From positions 155,686-219,685 of the forward strand of contig NZ_JACBXD010000002.1 in the NCBI RefSeq assembly GCF_013870525.1: a stretch of 64,000 nucleotides of DNA, read 5' to 3'. This document shows positions 1-7,433 of this stretch, piece after piece. The stretch's first letter is position 1. Every line of letters starts with the position of its first letter. The notes beneath the pieces are model-generated. The model was not told the origin of the DNA. It did no database searches and worked only from the letters and a program-made list of their open reading frames with translations. A program made the position numbers and the translations under genes. The stretch is from Amycolatopsis pittospori (GTDB taxonomy: Bacteria; Actinomycetota; Actinomycetes; Mycobacteriales; Pseudonocardiaceae).

Positions 1-238
1 TGCTCTGAAGTCCCCGCATCACGACGTAGGCGTCGTTGAGCACGTGGTGCCCGAACGGTGTCGGACTCGAACCGCTCTCGGCGCGCAGGAACAACGCGCC
101 GCCCAGCGCACGCTCGATGCGCCGGAGCTGTCCGACGAGAGTGGGCTGGGAGACCCCGAGCTGTCGGGCGGCCCGGTTGACACTGCCGGCTTCCGCGATG
201 GCCACGATCACTCGAAGGTGCCGGACTTCGACCTCCAT
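1..238 (-). CDS. LysR-family transcriptional regulator, N-terminal part (truncated by window edge)
   Basis: The gene starts at an ATG at 238 and runs off the left edge, so only about 79 residues are visible. They form a LysR winged helix-turn-helix: MEVEVRHLRVIVAIAEAGSV, then a recognition helix around residues 29-37 (LGVSQPTLV), then LRRIERALGGALFLR. That spacing is characteristic of LysR DNA-binding domains. The effector domain lies outside the window, so the ligand and target cannot be named. The closest gene to its start is the methionine aminopeptidase gene on the opposite strand, about 360 bp away. A direct regulatory link is possible but not shown. Confidence 0.85.
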   Translation of the reverse strand, partial: MEVEVRHLRVIVAIAEAGSVNRAARQLGVSQPTLVGQLRRIERALGGALFLRAESGSSPTPFGHHVLNDAYVVMRGLQS

Positions 239-530
239 GAACTCTCTCCATCCGGTCGGCGGGTGGTGGTGGACCGAGGATCGACAACACACCGGCGAGT
301 AACGGGATGGCGCTCGCCGGCTGGAGATTCACCAGATTATCCAGGCGCCCGCCAACGATGAACGACGATGCGAACACGGTGCGTATACGATGAATCGACT
401 GGCTTTAACCGTTTTCCGGCCCCCTGTTCACCGGGACCGCCGGTCTCGCGACTCTGGAATAACTCTGAATTTCCCGAGTAGCCGTCGTCGCGCGACTCGA
501 TCCGTCTCATGTGGACGCGACAACCCGACT
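239..530. other. Intergenic region between divergent LysR and map genes
   Basis: About 290 bases precede the paired palindrome at 531. A short AT-richer stretch lies near 380-410, consistent with promoter DNA. I see no convincing ORF with actinomycete third-position GC bias, no RNA gene and no terminator hairpin here. Confidence 0.5.
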
Positions 531-576
531 GGTATTATTATACCGACCCCTGCTAGGGTGCCGGTATAATAATACC
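531..576. promoter_or_regulatory. Paired AT-rich palindromes upstream of map
   Basis: Two 14-bp sites, GGTATTATTATACC (531-544) and GGTATAATAATACC (563-576), lie 32 bp apart start to start, which is about three helical turns. They are exact reverse complements of each other, and each is also a near-palindrome (GGTAT-N4-ATACC). With the adjacent G/C the arms make a 15-bp inverted repeat around a 16-bp spacer. The second site ends 21 bp before the map start codon and contains a perfect TATAAT. This looks like a double operator over a core promoter. The binding protein is unknown. Confidence 0.7.
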
Positions 577-597
577 AACCCTGACCGTGAGGTACCC

Positions 598-1422
598 GTG
601 ATCGAACTGAAGACGCCCGCCGAGATCCAGCGCATGCACGTGACCGGACGGTTCGTCGCCGAGGTGCTCACCGAGATCGGCCGGATCGCCGACGTGGGCG
701 TCAACCTCCTGGATCTGGAACACCACGCGCGCGGGATGATCGAGCGGCGCGGGGCGGAGTCGTGCTACTGGGACTACGAGCCGTCCTTCGGCAAGGGCCC
801 GTTCCGCAACGTCATCTGTCTGGCGGTCAACGACGCCGTCCTGCACGGTCTCCCCCACGACTACACCCTGCGCGACGGGGACGTGCTCACCGCGGACCTG
901 GCGGTCAAGATCGACGGCTGGGCGGCCGACTCCGCACGCACGGTCATCGTCGGGACCGCCGCCGAGGAGGACCTGCGGATCATCCGCGCCACTGAGGAAG
1001 CACTGGAGGCCGCGATCGAGATGGCGCGTCCGGGCAACCGCCTCGGTGACATCTCGGCGGCCATCGGGGCGGTGGCCGCCGGCCACGGCTATCCGGTCAA
1101 CACCGAATTCGGCGGGCACAGCATCGGCCGCGAGATGCACGAGGACCTGCACATCCCCAACAAGGGCAAGGCGGGCCGCGGCCTGAAACTCCAGCCGGGA
1201 CTGACCCTGGCGATCGAACCGTGGTTCGCCCGCACCACCGACCGGATCATCTTCGACGACGACGGCTGGACCATCCGCTCCGCCGACGGTTCCCGCACCG
1301 CCCATTCCGAACACACGGTGGCCATCACCGAGGACGCCCCACTGGTCCTCACCCGGCGCGAGCACGAGAACCCCCTGGAGAGCAACGCTTCCGCCGAAAG
1401 GACGTCCACAAAGGAGTCTTGA
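598..1422 (+). CDS. map: Type I methionine aminopeptidase (M24 family)
   Basis: This 274-residue enzyme should remove N-terminal methionine from nascent proteins in the cytosol. The family's dimetal ligands are all present: D100, D111, H174 (GGHSIG), E207 (AIEPWF) and E238 (SEHTVAI), plus the substrate-side H83 (VLHGLPHDY). The GTG at 598 is preferred because the protein then begins MIELKTPAEIQRMHVTGR, the normal family start. An in-frame upstream extension would read through the palindromic operator. Length is normal for the family plus a short C-terminal tail. Actinomycetes usually carry several map paralogues. The elaborate operator suggests this is a regulated accessory copy rather than the housekeeping one, which is an inference. 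Confidence 0.9.
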   Translation: MIELKTPAEIQRMHVTGRFVAEVLTEIGRIADVGVNLLDLEHHARGMIERRGAESCYWDYEPSFGKGPFRNVICLAVNDAVLHGLPHDYTLRDGDVLTADLAVKIDGWAADSARTVIVGTAAEEDLRIIRATEEALEAAIEMARPGNRLGDISAAIGAVAAGHGYPVNTEFGGHSIGREMHEDLHIPNKGKAGRGLKLQPGLTLAIEPWFARTTDRIIFDDDGWTIRSADGSRTAHSEHTVAITEDAPLVLTRREHENPLESNASAERTSTKES

Positions 1423-1457
1423 CGCACAGGGCGCCCGACCCGGATTGCCACGTTCTC

Positions 1458-1621
1458 TTGAGGGGTAAGGCAAACGTTTCGTGTCTCAGCTACCCGCTCG
1501 TCAAGGTTGCGAAAGCCACTTTCGCAACCTTCGACGTTGCGAGAGTGGCTTTCGCAACACCTGCCGCGCGGCCGGACGCAACGACCGGCGCCGACCACGC
1601 CACCTTTGCCTTACCTCTCAA
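1458..1621. repeat. Palindromic intergenic element, copy A
   Basis: The 164-bp element has imperfect terminal inverted repeats: TTGAGGGGTAAGGCAAACGT at 1458-1477, and on the other side 1603-1621, the reverse complement of TTGAGAGGTAAGGCAAAGG. Inside are two stem-loops: GTTGCGAAAG (1506-1515) with CTTTCGCAAC (1519-1528), perfect, and GTTGCGAGAG (1536-1545) with CTTTCGCAAC (1549-1558), one mismatch. The right terminus supplies the TGA stop of the next gene. No ORF is present. Related sequence occurs at 41328-41437 and the same ends occur at 45758-45854. Confidence 0.8.
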
Positions 1622-2241
1622 TAAGTCTGGCGCAGGAACACGGCGACCGTGTCCGCGTCGGGGAAACGCGGCGTCTCCGCTTCCGCGACCATGAGGTCGG
1701 CGATCCCGGCGCGCGGCGCCAGGGGCGGGAAGAGCCGGGGCTCGTACTCCTCGGCGCGCAGCAGATTCCCGTTGCCCCGATAGGACTTGTCGGTCAAGGG
1801 TCCGGCGTGGACGGTGGTCCCGCCGACGTCCCGGACCACGCGGCCTGCCTCGCCCTTCGCGTCCCATTCGTAGCGCAGAACGCGTTCGAGGAGCGCGCCG
1901 GTGAGGGTGCCGAGCGCTCCTTGGGTGGCGCCCATGCCCAGCGAGGTGAGCCAGATGACGCGGGGCGCGGCCGAGGCGATCTCCCGGGCACCGTCGACGA
2001 GGATCGCGGGATCCTGCGTCTTGGTGATACCCAGACCGCTCAGCACGACGTCGGCGCCTTCGACGGCGGCGGCGACACTGCCGGGATCGGCCACGTCCGC
2101 CCGGACCACCCGAAGGTTCCCGGAGATATCGGCCTGCTCCGGTCTGCGGGCCAGCGCGATGACGTCATGACCGCGCTCCAGGGCACGGGCGACCAGCAGC
2201 CTGCCGGTCCGGCCGGTGGCGCCCAGTACGGCGATTTTCAT
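1618..2241 (-). CDS. NAD(P)-binding atypical SDR / NAD(P)H-binding oxidoreductase
   Basis: The 207-residue protein opens with MKIAVLGATGRTGRLLVARA, a Rossmann fold with the GATGxTG motif of atypical short-chain dehydrogenases (NmrA / BVR-B type). It continues with ALARRPEQ, where an NADP phosphate would bind, and VVRADVADPGSV, the acidic turn of the fold. There is no classical YxxxK catalytic pair, as is usual in this group, so it may be a flavin/biliverdin-type reductase or a redox sensor. It lies 30 bp downstream of the IMPase-like gene on the same strand and is probably cotranscribed with it. Its stop codon lies inside the terminal repeat of element A. Confidence 0.8.
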   Translation of the reverse strand: MKIAVLGATGRTGRLLVARALERGHDVIALARRPEQADISGNLRVVRADVADPGSVAAAVEGADVVLSGLGITKTQDPAILVDGAREIASAAPRVIWLTSLGMGATQGALGTLTGALLERVLRYEWDAKGEAGRVVRDVGGTTVHAGPLTDKSYRGNGNLLRAEEYEPRLFPPLAPRAGIADLMVAEAETPRFPDADTVAVFLRQTY

Positions 2242-2271
2242 CCTGTTCTCCCTTCACAGCAGGAAAAGTGA

Positions 2272-3054
2272 TCAGACCTGCTCGGACAGGACGGTGACGG
2301 CCCGCGCGTGCAGCCCCGGGGCGGATGCCAGGAAGTCCTTACTGGCCAAGGTCCACGGTTCTCCCCGGGTGTCGGTGACCATGCCGCCCGCCTCGGCGAC
2401 CAGCAGCGCACCGGGCAGCAGGCCCGAACGCACGTCGGAGAACTGCCAAAAGACGTCCATGCGGCCGGCCGCGACGTGGATGAGCTGCATGGTCGCGGGT
2501 ACGGAGACGCGAACCACCAGTGCGTCGAGGAGCATGGCGGTCACCGAGGAACCCATCCGGCGGAGGTCTTCCTCCTTCTCACCGGGTTTGGCCTGCCCGG
2601 TGCCGACGAGTGCCGCTTTCAGCTCTGATTTCGCGGAGACGCGCAACGGCACCCCGTCGAGGTGCGCCCCGCCGCCTCGGACGGCGGTGTAGGTCTCGCC
2701 GGTCAAGGGCACGTGCACGACGGCCAGCACCGGGACGTTGTCGCGCACCAGGGTGGCGGTCACCGACCACTCCCCCATGCCGTGGATGTGGTTGATGTTG
2801 CCCTCGGCGGTGTCCACCACCCACCATTCGCCCTCGGGCAGCGGTCCGCCCGCCAGTTCGTCTTCGGCCCACCGGGAACCGGGCCGCGTCCGCAACAGAG
2901 GTTCCTTGACGACTTCGAGGATCGCCTCGTCGTTGGCGTCGATTTCGCGGACGATCTCCCCGAAATCACCGGGACGGGCATCGACGTCGTATCGCTTGAG
3001 CAGGCGTTCGCCGGCTGCCTTCACCACGGCCACGACGGCGGGGAGAACGTCCAT
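2272..3054 (-). CDS. Inositol monophosphatase-family protein with divergent metal site
   Basis: The protein has 260 residues. The ATG at 3054 is chosen because residues from MDVLPAVVAVVKAAGERLLK align with the IMPase N-terminal helix. The central WWVVDTAEGNINHIHGMGEW (78 onwards) sits where the family has DP(I/L)DGT. D81 is kept, but the second Asp is E84 and the Thr is N86. The upstream Glu box is AEDE (64-67), and the C-terminal GALLVAEAGGMVTD is typical. A Mg-dependent phosphatase fold is clear. Altered metal ligands make the substrate uncertain: sugar phosphate, PAP-like nucleotide, or a non-standard one. It is divergent from the LysR gene at 3161 and likely regulated by it. Confidence 0.8.
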   Translation of the reverse strand: MDVLPAVVAVVKAAGERLLKRYDVDARPGDFGEIVREIDANDEAILEVVKEPLLRTRPGSRWAEDELAGGPLPEGEWWVVDTAEGNINHIHGMGEWSVTATLVRDNVPVLAVVHVPLTGETYTAVRGGGAHLDGVPLRVSAKSELKAALVGTGQAKPGEKEEDLRRMGSSVTAMLLDALVVRVSVPATMQLIHVAAGRMDVFWQFSDVRSGLLPGALLVAEAGGMVTDTRGEPWTLASKDFLASAPGLHARAVTVLSEQV

Positions 3055-3160
3055 GATCACTCCTTGGGAAGGGATTTCGTAGTTTCTTGGCTCGCTTTCG
3101 ACACTAAGAGCGGGCATCATTAACAGCAAATGCAATCTAGTTACGGCTGGGTTTACTCAT

Positions 3161-4072
3161 ATGCAACTGGACTTGAACCTGCTTCTCGCCCTCGACGCTC
3201 TGTTGGAAGAGGGCAGCGTGACCGGCGCCGCGGCCCGTCTCCACGTCACCGCGCCCGCGATGAGCCGCACCCTGGGCCGTATCCGCCGGGCCACCGGTGA
3301 CCAGATCCTCGTACGCACCGGCCGGACCATGACGCCGACTCCGCGTGCCCTGGCCCTCCGCGAGACCGTGCACGACCTGGTCCAGCGGGCTCAGGTCGTG
3401 CTCTCCCCGGACACCGACGTCGACCTGGCCACCCTGGAGCGGACCTTCATCCTGAAATGGCACGACGCCCTGGCGGCCGCGGCGGGACCGGCTCTGCTCC
3501 ATTCCGTGCGAGCCGAGGCACCTGGCGTCCGTCTCCGCTTCATGGCCGAAGCCGGCAGCGACGTCCAGGACCCGCGACGAGGGGACATCGACCTCGAAGC
3601 CGGGGCGGCCACGCCCTCCGCACCCGAGCACCGTCACGAGATCGTGGGCCACGACCGGCTCGTGCTCGCCCTGCGCCCGGAGCACCCGCTCAACGGTGGC
3701 GCCCTCACCCTCGATGACTACGCGGCCGCGGAACACATCACCGTGTCACGCCGGGGAAGGCTGCGGGACCCCATCGACGACGCCTTGGCGGCACAGGGCC
3801 TCGAACGGCATGTGGTCGCCGCCGCCCCGACCAACGTCGCGGCACTGCAGTTCGTCCGTCACCACGACCTCGTCGCGGCGGTCCCCGAGCTCGTCAGCCG
3901 CCCGCTGCTTCAGGACCTCGGGCTCCGCGTTGCGCCGTTGCCGGTGGCGATGCCCGCCATCCCCATCCAGCTCACCTGGCATCAGCGTTACGACAACGAC
4001 CCCGCGCACGCCTGGCTGCGAGGCCGGGCCCGGGCCGCACTACGGGAAGCCGCCGGCCCGGGCGATACGTGA
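3161..4072 (+). CDS. LysR-family transcriptional regulator
   Basis: This 303-residue regulator has an N-terminal winged HTH (1-60: MQLDLNLLLALDALLEEGSV, then a recognition helix around LHVTAPAMSRTLGRI) and a substrate-binding-like effector domain (about 90-300). The HTH differs from the common LysR form (AMSRTL rather than PALSRQ) but keeps the spacing. It is divergent from the IMPase/oxidoreductase pair across a 106-bp gap. LysR proteins usually control the divergent neighbour with a small-molecule inducer. Here that would be the phosphatase and oxidoreductase, by inference from layout. Confidence 0.9.
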   Translation: MQLDLNLLLALDALLEEGSVTGAAARLHVTAPAMSRTLGRIRRATGDQILVRTGRTMTPTPRALALRETVHDLVQRAQVVLSPDTDVDLATLERTFILKWHDALAAAAGPALLHSVRAEAPGVRLRFMAEAGSDVQDPRRGDIDLEAGAATPSAPEHRHEIVGHDRLVLALRPEHPLNGGALTLDDYAAAEHITVSRRGRLRDPIDDALAAQGLERHVVAAAPTNVAALQFVRHHDLVAAVPELVSRPLLQDLGLRVAPLPVAMPAIPIQLTWHQRYDNDPAHAWLRGRARAALREAAGPGDT

Positions 4073-4077
4073 GTGCG

Positions 4078-4410
4078 TCAGCTGACGACTTTCTCCACCT
4101 CGTCGGAGATCTTGGCGACCAGCTCGGTGAACTGAGAGGCACCGGAAAGCAGGTTCTTCGCCTTCTCCCAGCATCGGCGCATCACGGCGGGCTCGCCGTC
4201 GCCCCGGCTGACGTCCGTTGCCAGATCGTCGAGGACGTCGTCGAGAACTTCCTGTTTGGGCAGGTTGCCGCCACGGAGTTCGGCCTGGAGACGGCCGATC
4301 AGGTCGAGCAGTTCCTTCGTCGTGTCGGCGGTATCGCCGGATACGCCGGTCTGGGTGATGTCCCCCGAGTTGTCCCGGCCCACGTTGATCTTCTGGTTGA
4401 TCCGGTGCAC
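4078..4410 (-). CDS. Small hypothetical protein with N-terminal amyloid-like motif
   Basis: The 110-residue protein starts at GTG 4410 with GGAGAA a few bases upstream. Residues 5-22 (NQKINVGRDNSGDITQTG) form a Gly/Asn-rich motif. The rest is predicted helical (ELLDLIGRLQAELRGGNLPK, then a Cys/Trp-containing helix to residue 110), with no signal peptide or TM segment. The motif matches the C-terminus of the product of the gene 11 bp upstream without gaps (8 of 18 identical). It is the last gene of a three-gene minus-strand operon. I do not recognise a named family. The motif plus helical-domain layout resembles a soluble partner of a signalling receptor. Confidence 0.7.
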   Translation of the reverse strand: MHRINQKINVGRDNSGDITQTGVSGDTADTTKELLDLIGRLQAELRGGNLPKQEVLDDVLDDLATDVSRGDGEPAVMRRCWEKAKNLLSGASQFTELVAKISDEVEKVVS

Positions 4411-4421
4411 GATCTTCTCCC

Positions 4422-6038
4422 CTACTGGCTGACCCGGCGTTGCCGGCGAAGCAGGCCGGCCTGGGTGATGGGCGCGTTGTTGTTGCCGGAGATGGTGATG
4501 TCCTGGTTGACGACCACCGCGGCCTGTTCCTCGAACTTCGCGGTGGAGTAGCCGGCGTCACCGAGAAGCTTCCCGATCGCGGGGAGCAGCCTGCTCTCGA
4601 TGATCTTCTCGTAGCGCTCGATGTCGACGAGCTGGAAATAGTCGGCGAAGAGGTTCACCGAGGCGAGTTCCCGCAAGCTTTGCGCGACCCCGTAGCGGTC
4701 GGCGTCGATCACACCGTTCTCCCGCTTCGGAGGCCGGATCCACGACACCAGGTTCAGCAGTCTTCCCGGCAGGCTCGCCGGCAGTTTCAACCACATCAGC
4801 AGCCCCTGGGCGAGGGGTCGCAGGGAATCGGGACGCATCTTGTCGACCACTCGGTACTCCGCACGGATCGGCGGCAGCACGAAGGGCGTCCATTCCAGGT
4901 AGAGCGTGGTCTCGTCGACGGCCAGGTGCAGGAACGTGGAGAGCACCAGGTCCCTGTCCCACGTCTCGACCTCGAACCGCTGGTAGTAGCGCGCCCATTC
5001 GCGAGGTTCCTCTTTGAGGTGAGTCACTTCTGCCGGTGTCAGCCGCGTGCTGGGCGGTTCGGTCAGCGTTTGGAGGTAGCTCCGCGATTCGGGACTCGCG
5101 AGGTGATCGATCAGCTCGGCCGCCGGGGTGAAGACCATGTCGGTCACGCGCAGTCCGGAAAGGCGGCGATCAGGCGAGAGCGGTCCCGCCGTGCGCAGCC
5201 GCTCGATCGCGGCACGGACTCCGTCGTACAGCATGGCCGTCGAGAGCGGCCGAAGCTCTCCGGCATCCGGATCGCGTTCCAAGGGAATCGCCATCGACCA
5301 GGCACCGCGGCGGAATCCCGCACCGACAAAGGGGTTGTAGCCGCGATACACGACGAGAGGGGCGCCAGGGACGCCGTCCAGCCGTTCCGCACCGTGATAG
5401 CGGCCGAGTTGTTCGCTGAAGTCCTCGGTGAGAAAGCCGGTCATGCCGGGGACGCTCGAGTCGGCGTTCGCTCCGCGCCTGAATCTGGTGCTCAGCAGCT
5501 GCCACAAGGTCCACCGCTCATACGCCACGATGCCCCCTGCGGCGAGGGCGAGAATCACCGCGATCACCAGCCGGACGGTGTCTCCCTCCGACGGCAGCCC
5601 CCTGAGGAAGCTGGGGCCGCCGTCGAAGATGTCGTCGGCGTTCTCGACCATCAGGAGCAGGAAGGGGAACAGGAACAGCAGCAACATCACGCCCTTCGGG
5701 TTCCACGTTCTTTCACCTCCCGGCTTGACGCTGCTGAGCCACCCCGGAATCGAAAAGAGCACGGACAGGCCGATCCACGCGTAGAGCAGGGTGCTCCCCC
5801 ATCCCAGGCCCACCACGAAGAGCATGACCAGGATGAGAAGCCCGTCGTAGTTCTTGCGCCGCGCTCGGGCCCGGATGGCTTCGGCGAGGACCTTTCCCGC
5901 GTCCAGTCCCGGCGAGGGCGGCACGGGACGGGTCGGCTCGACCAAGAACTCGCTGATGGCGCGGCCACCGTACGCGGGGTCCAAATAGGACGCCGCACAG
6001 AGATATCTCGTGGTGTCGTCAGCACCGGGGGCAGACAT
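4422..6038 (-). CDS. Polytopic membrane protein with C-terminal amyloid-like motif
   Basis: The protein has 538 residues and no family I can name. Residues about 64-100 hold two hydrophobic helices (LLILVMLFVVGLGWGSTLLY and beyond), 116-132 a third (VMLLLFLFPFLLLMVE), and about 152-168 a fourth (RLVIAVILALAAGGIVAY). A large soluble region, about 190-500, follows and includes WSMAIPLERDP and STFLHLAVDETTLYLEWTPF. The last 28 residues carry NQDITISGNNNAPITQAG (511-528), then a basic tail. The same motif opens the downstream 110-residue protein. An inside-facing sensor or scaffold is one reading. It is cotranscribed with both neighbours (31 bp and 11 bp gaps). Confidence 0.75.
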   Translation of the reverse strand: MSAPGADDTTRYLCAASYLDPAYGGRAISEFLVEPTRPVPPSPGLDAGKVLAEAIRARARRKNYDGLLILVMLFVVGLGWGSTLLYAWIGLSVLFSIPGWLSSVKPGGERTWNPKGVMLLLFLFPFLLLMVENADDIFDGGPSFLRGLPSEGDTVRLVIAVILALAAGGIVAYERWTLWQLLSTRFRRGANADSSVPGMTGFLTEDFSEQLGRYHGAERLDGVPGAPLVVYRGYNPFVGAGFRRGAWSMAIPLERDPDAGELRPLSTAMLYDGVRAAIERLRTAGPLSPDRRLSGLRVTDMVFTPAAELIDHLASPESRSYLQTLTEPPSTRLTPAEVTHLKEEPREWARYYQRFEVETWDRDLVLSTFLHLAVDETTLYLEWTPFVLPPIRAEYRVVDKMRPDSLRPLAQGLLMWLKLPASLPGRLLNLVSWIRPPKRENGVIDADRYGVAQSLRELASVNLFADYFQLVDIERYEKIIESRLLPAIGKLLGDAGYSTAKFEEQAAVVVNQDITISGNNNAPITQAGLLRRQRRVSQ

Positions 6039-6069
6039 GTGTTCCTCTCAAGTGGTTTTGGCTCCGCGG

Positions 6070-6774
6070 CTACGGCGTCGACTGATCCACCATCGTCTGT
6101 ACGATCGACGCGGTCTCCGGCCAGCTCTCGGCGGGCCCGTGCGCATACACGAAGAACTCGATGCCACCGGCCCGCCAGTACACGGCGCGAACGTGACGAC
6201 GACCCTCGGGCGCGTTCCATTCGAACTGCCAGTCGACAGCCTCCTGGGCCCGCACCGACGTCGGCGTCAGAGCGTGAAGAACGTAACCGGAACGCTTCGA
6301 GACCTTGCGTTCGTAATCGGCGTGATAGTCGAAGATGCTCGAACTGTCGGTCGGAGGCGCCCCGCCGAACTTGATGACGCGGCGGTCGTCGAGGGGATCC
6401 GTGGCCTGCTCGCTTCCGGGTTCGGAGAGCGTTTTCGTCGGCCAGCCGCGGGGAATCACGGTTTCGAGCCCACCTGGCCCGTTCACCCGTTCCATGGACA
6501 GCGGTAACGAGTTTCCGCCGCCCGACGTCTCGGTGGTCGAAGGTGTCCGCGTCACCGTGGTCACCGGCGGAGGTCGCCGCGTCTCGGCGGTGGTGGTCGG
6601 AATGGCAGGAGGTTCACCGGTGCCGGTGAGATTCGCGGCGACTTCCGCCGGCCCCGTCCCCGGGGGACGGTCGAACAGCGCCCATGTCACTCCGACCAGG
6701 GAAGAGCACACCAGATTCACCACGACGGCGACAGCCGCGAGCCGCCGACCGTCGAGTTGCGCGATCCCAGGCAT
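6070..6774 (-). CDS. Membrane-anchored protein with Pro/Thr linker and extracytoplasmic domain
   Basis: This 234-residue protein starts at ATG 6774 (MPGIAQLDGRRLAAVAVVVN). A single TM segment (about 11-35) is followed by a long low-complexity Pro/Thr linker (about 55-90). A globular C-terminal domain (about 95-234) begins LSMERVNGPGGLETVIPRGW and ends FVYAHGPAESWPETASIVQT. This layout and the short beta-rich C-terminal domain recall actinobacterial LpqN-like or kinase-sensor-like exported domains, but I cannot assign a family with confidence. It is the first gene of the three-gene operon and may be its extracellular sensing part. It is divergent from the gene at 6861. Confidence 0.7.
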   Translation of the reverse strand: MPGIAQLDGRRLAAVAVVVNLVCSSLVGVTWALFDRPPGTGPAEVAANLTGTGEPPAIPTTTAETRRPPPVTTVTRTPSTTETSGGGNSLPLSMERVNGPGGLETVIPRGWPTKTLSEPGSEQATDPLDDRRVIKFGGAPPTDSSSIFDYHADYERKVSKRSGYVLHALTPTSVRAQEAVDWQFEWNAPEGRRHVRAVYWRAGGIEFFVYAHGPAESWPETASIVQTMVDQSTP

Positions 6775-6860
6775 CCGACCCCCTCGTCGATCATTGCATT
6801 CTGCAAGTTGCAGACCGTAGCACGACGCCAAACAGGATCGAATAACGTTTCGGAGGATCC

Positions 6861-7367
6861 GTGTACGAAGAATACTCGCAACGACTTACCGAACTGGAAC
6901 GGTTATTGGCCAACAGTCCGGCGGATTACACCTTACGACATGAAATGGCCACGGTTCTTTATCGGCGCGCGTCGGAAGCGCGTAGCGTCACACGTGATCA
7001 TGGGCCGATACTGACCACCAGCCGTCAGCGAGAACTCTGCCGCGAGGCCGGCCGACGCATCCTGGATCTCCAGGTGAACGACCCCGAACTCGAGACGAGC
7101 GCACGAGAACTCCTTGCCACCGTGGAAAACGGTGACCGGTGGGTCTGGCAGCCCGCCGGCCCCGCCGCGTTGTCCGTCGCCGCGTTCTTCCTCGGCGGAC
7201 TCGGCCTCGTCCTCCTGTCCATGGCGTCCGGCAGCATTCCGCTCGCCGTGGCCTCGGCCCTGCTGAGCAGCGCGCTACTGGCGGTCGTGATTCTGCGGTG
7301 CCGGCGACAACAGTGGCGAGTCGAAGCCGACCAGAAGTATCCCCTGATCCAGCACCACGGAATCTGA
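6861..7367 (+). CDS. Small two-TM membrane protein
   Basis: The protein has 168 residues and a GTG start at 6861 after TTTCGGAGGATCC, a good ribosome-binding site. Residues 1-100 are helical and soluble (MYEEYSQRLTELERLLANSP). Two TM helices follow (about 103-125 and 128-146), then a basic tail. The helical part has a faint TPR-like rhythm. The 5' part is visibly AT-richer than its neighbours, for example ttaccgaactggaacggtta. It diverges from the three-gene operon across about 86 bp, so a shared promoter region and related function are plausible. No family is recognised. Confidence 0.65.
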   Translation: MYEEYSQRLTELERLLANSPADYTLRHEMATVLYRRASEARSVTRDHGPILTTSRQRELCREAGRRILDLQVNDPELETSARELLATVENGDRWVWQPAGPAALSVAAFFLGGLGLVLLSMASGSIPLAVASALLSSALLAVVILRCRRQQWRVEADQKYPLIQHHGI

Positions 7368-7433
7368 TCCCGCCGGCACGCCATTCATGCGTCTTCAGCA
7401 CTGAAAGCGCAGAGAAAAGTGGTCATTCGGATT

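Noticed and set aside
4422..6038. Membrane operon considered as an ABC or MFS transporter
   Set aside because: No nucleotide-binding motifs and too few TM helices; the large soluble part has no transporter signature.
4440..6374. 644-codon plus-strand frame opposite the membrane operon
   Set aside because: Arg/Gln/Pro-rich with no hydrophobic or domain pattern, while the minus strand encodes clear TM helices.
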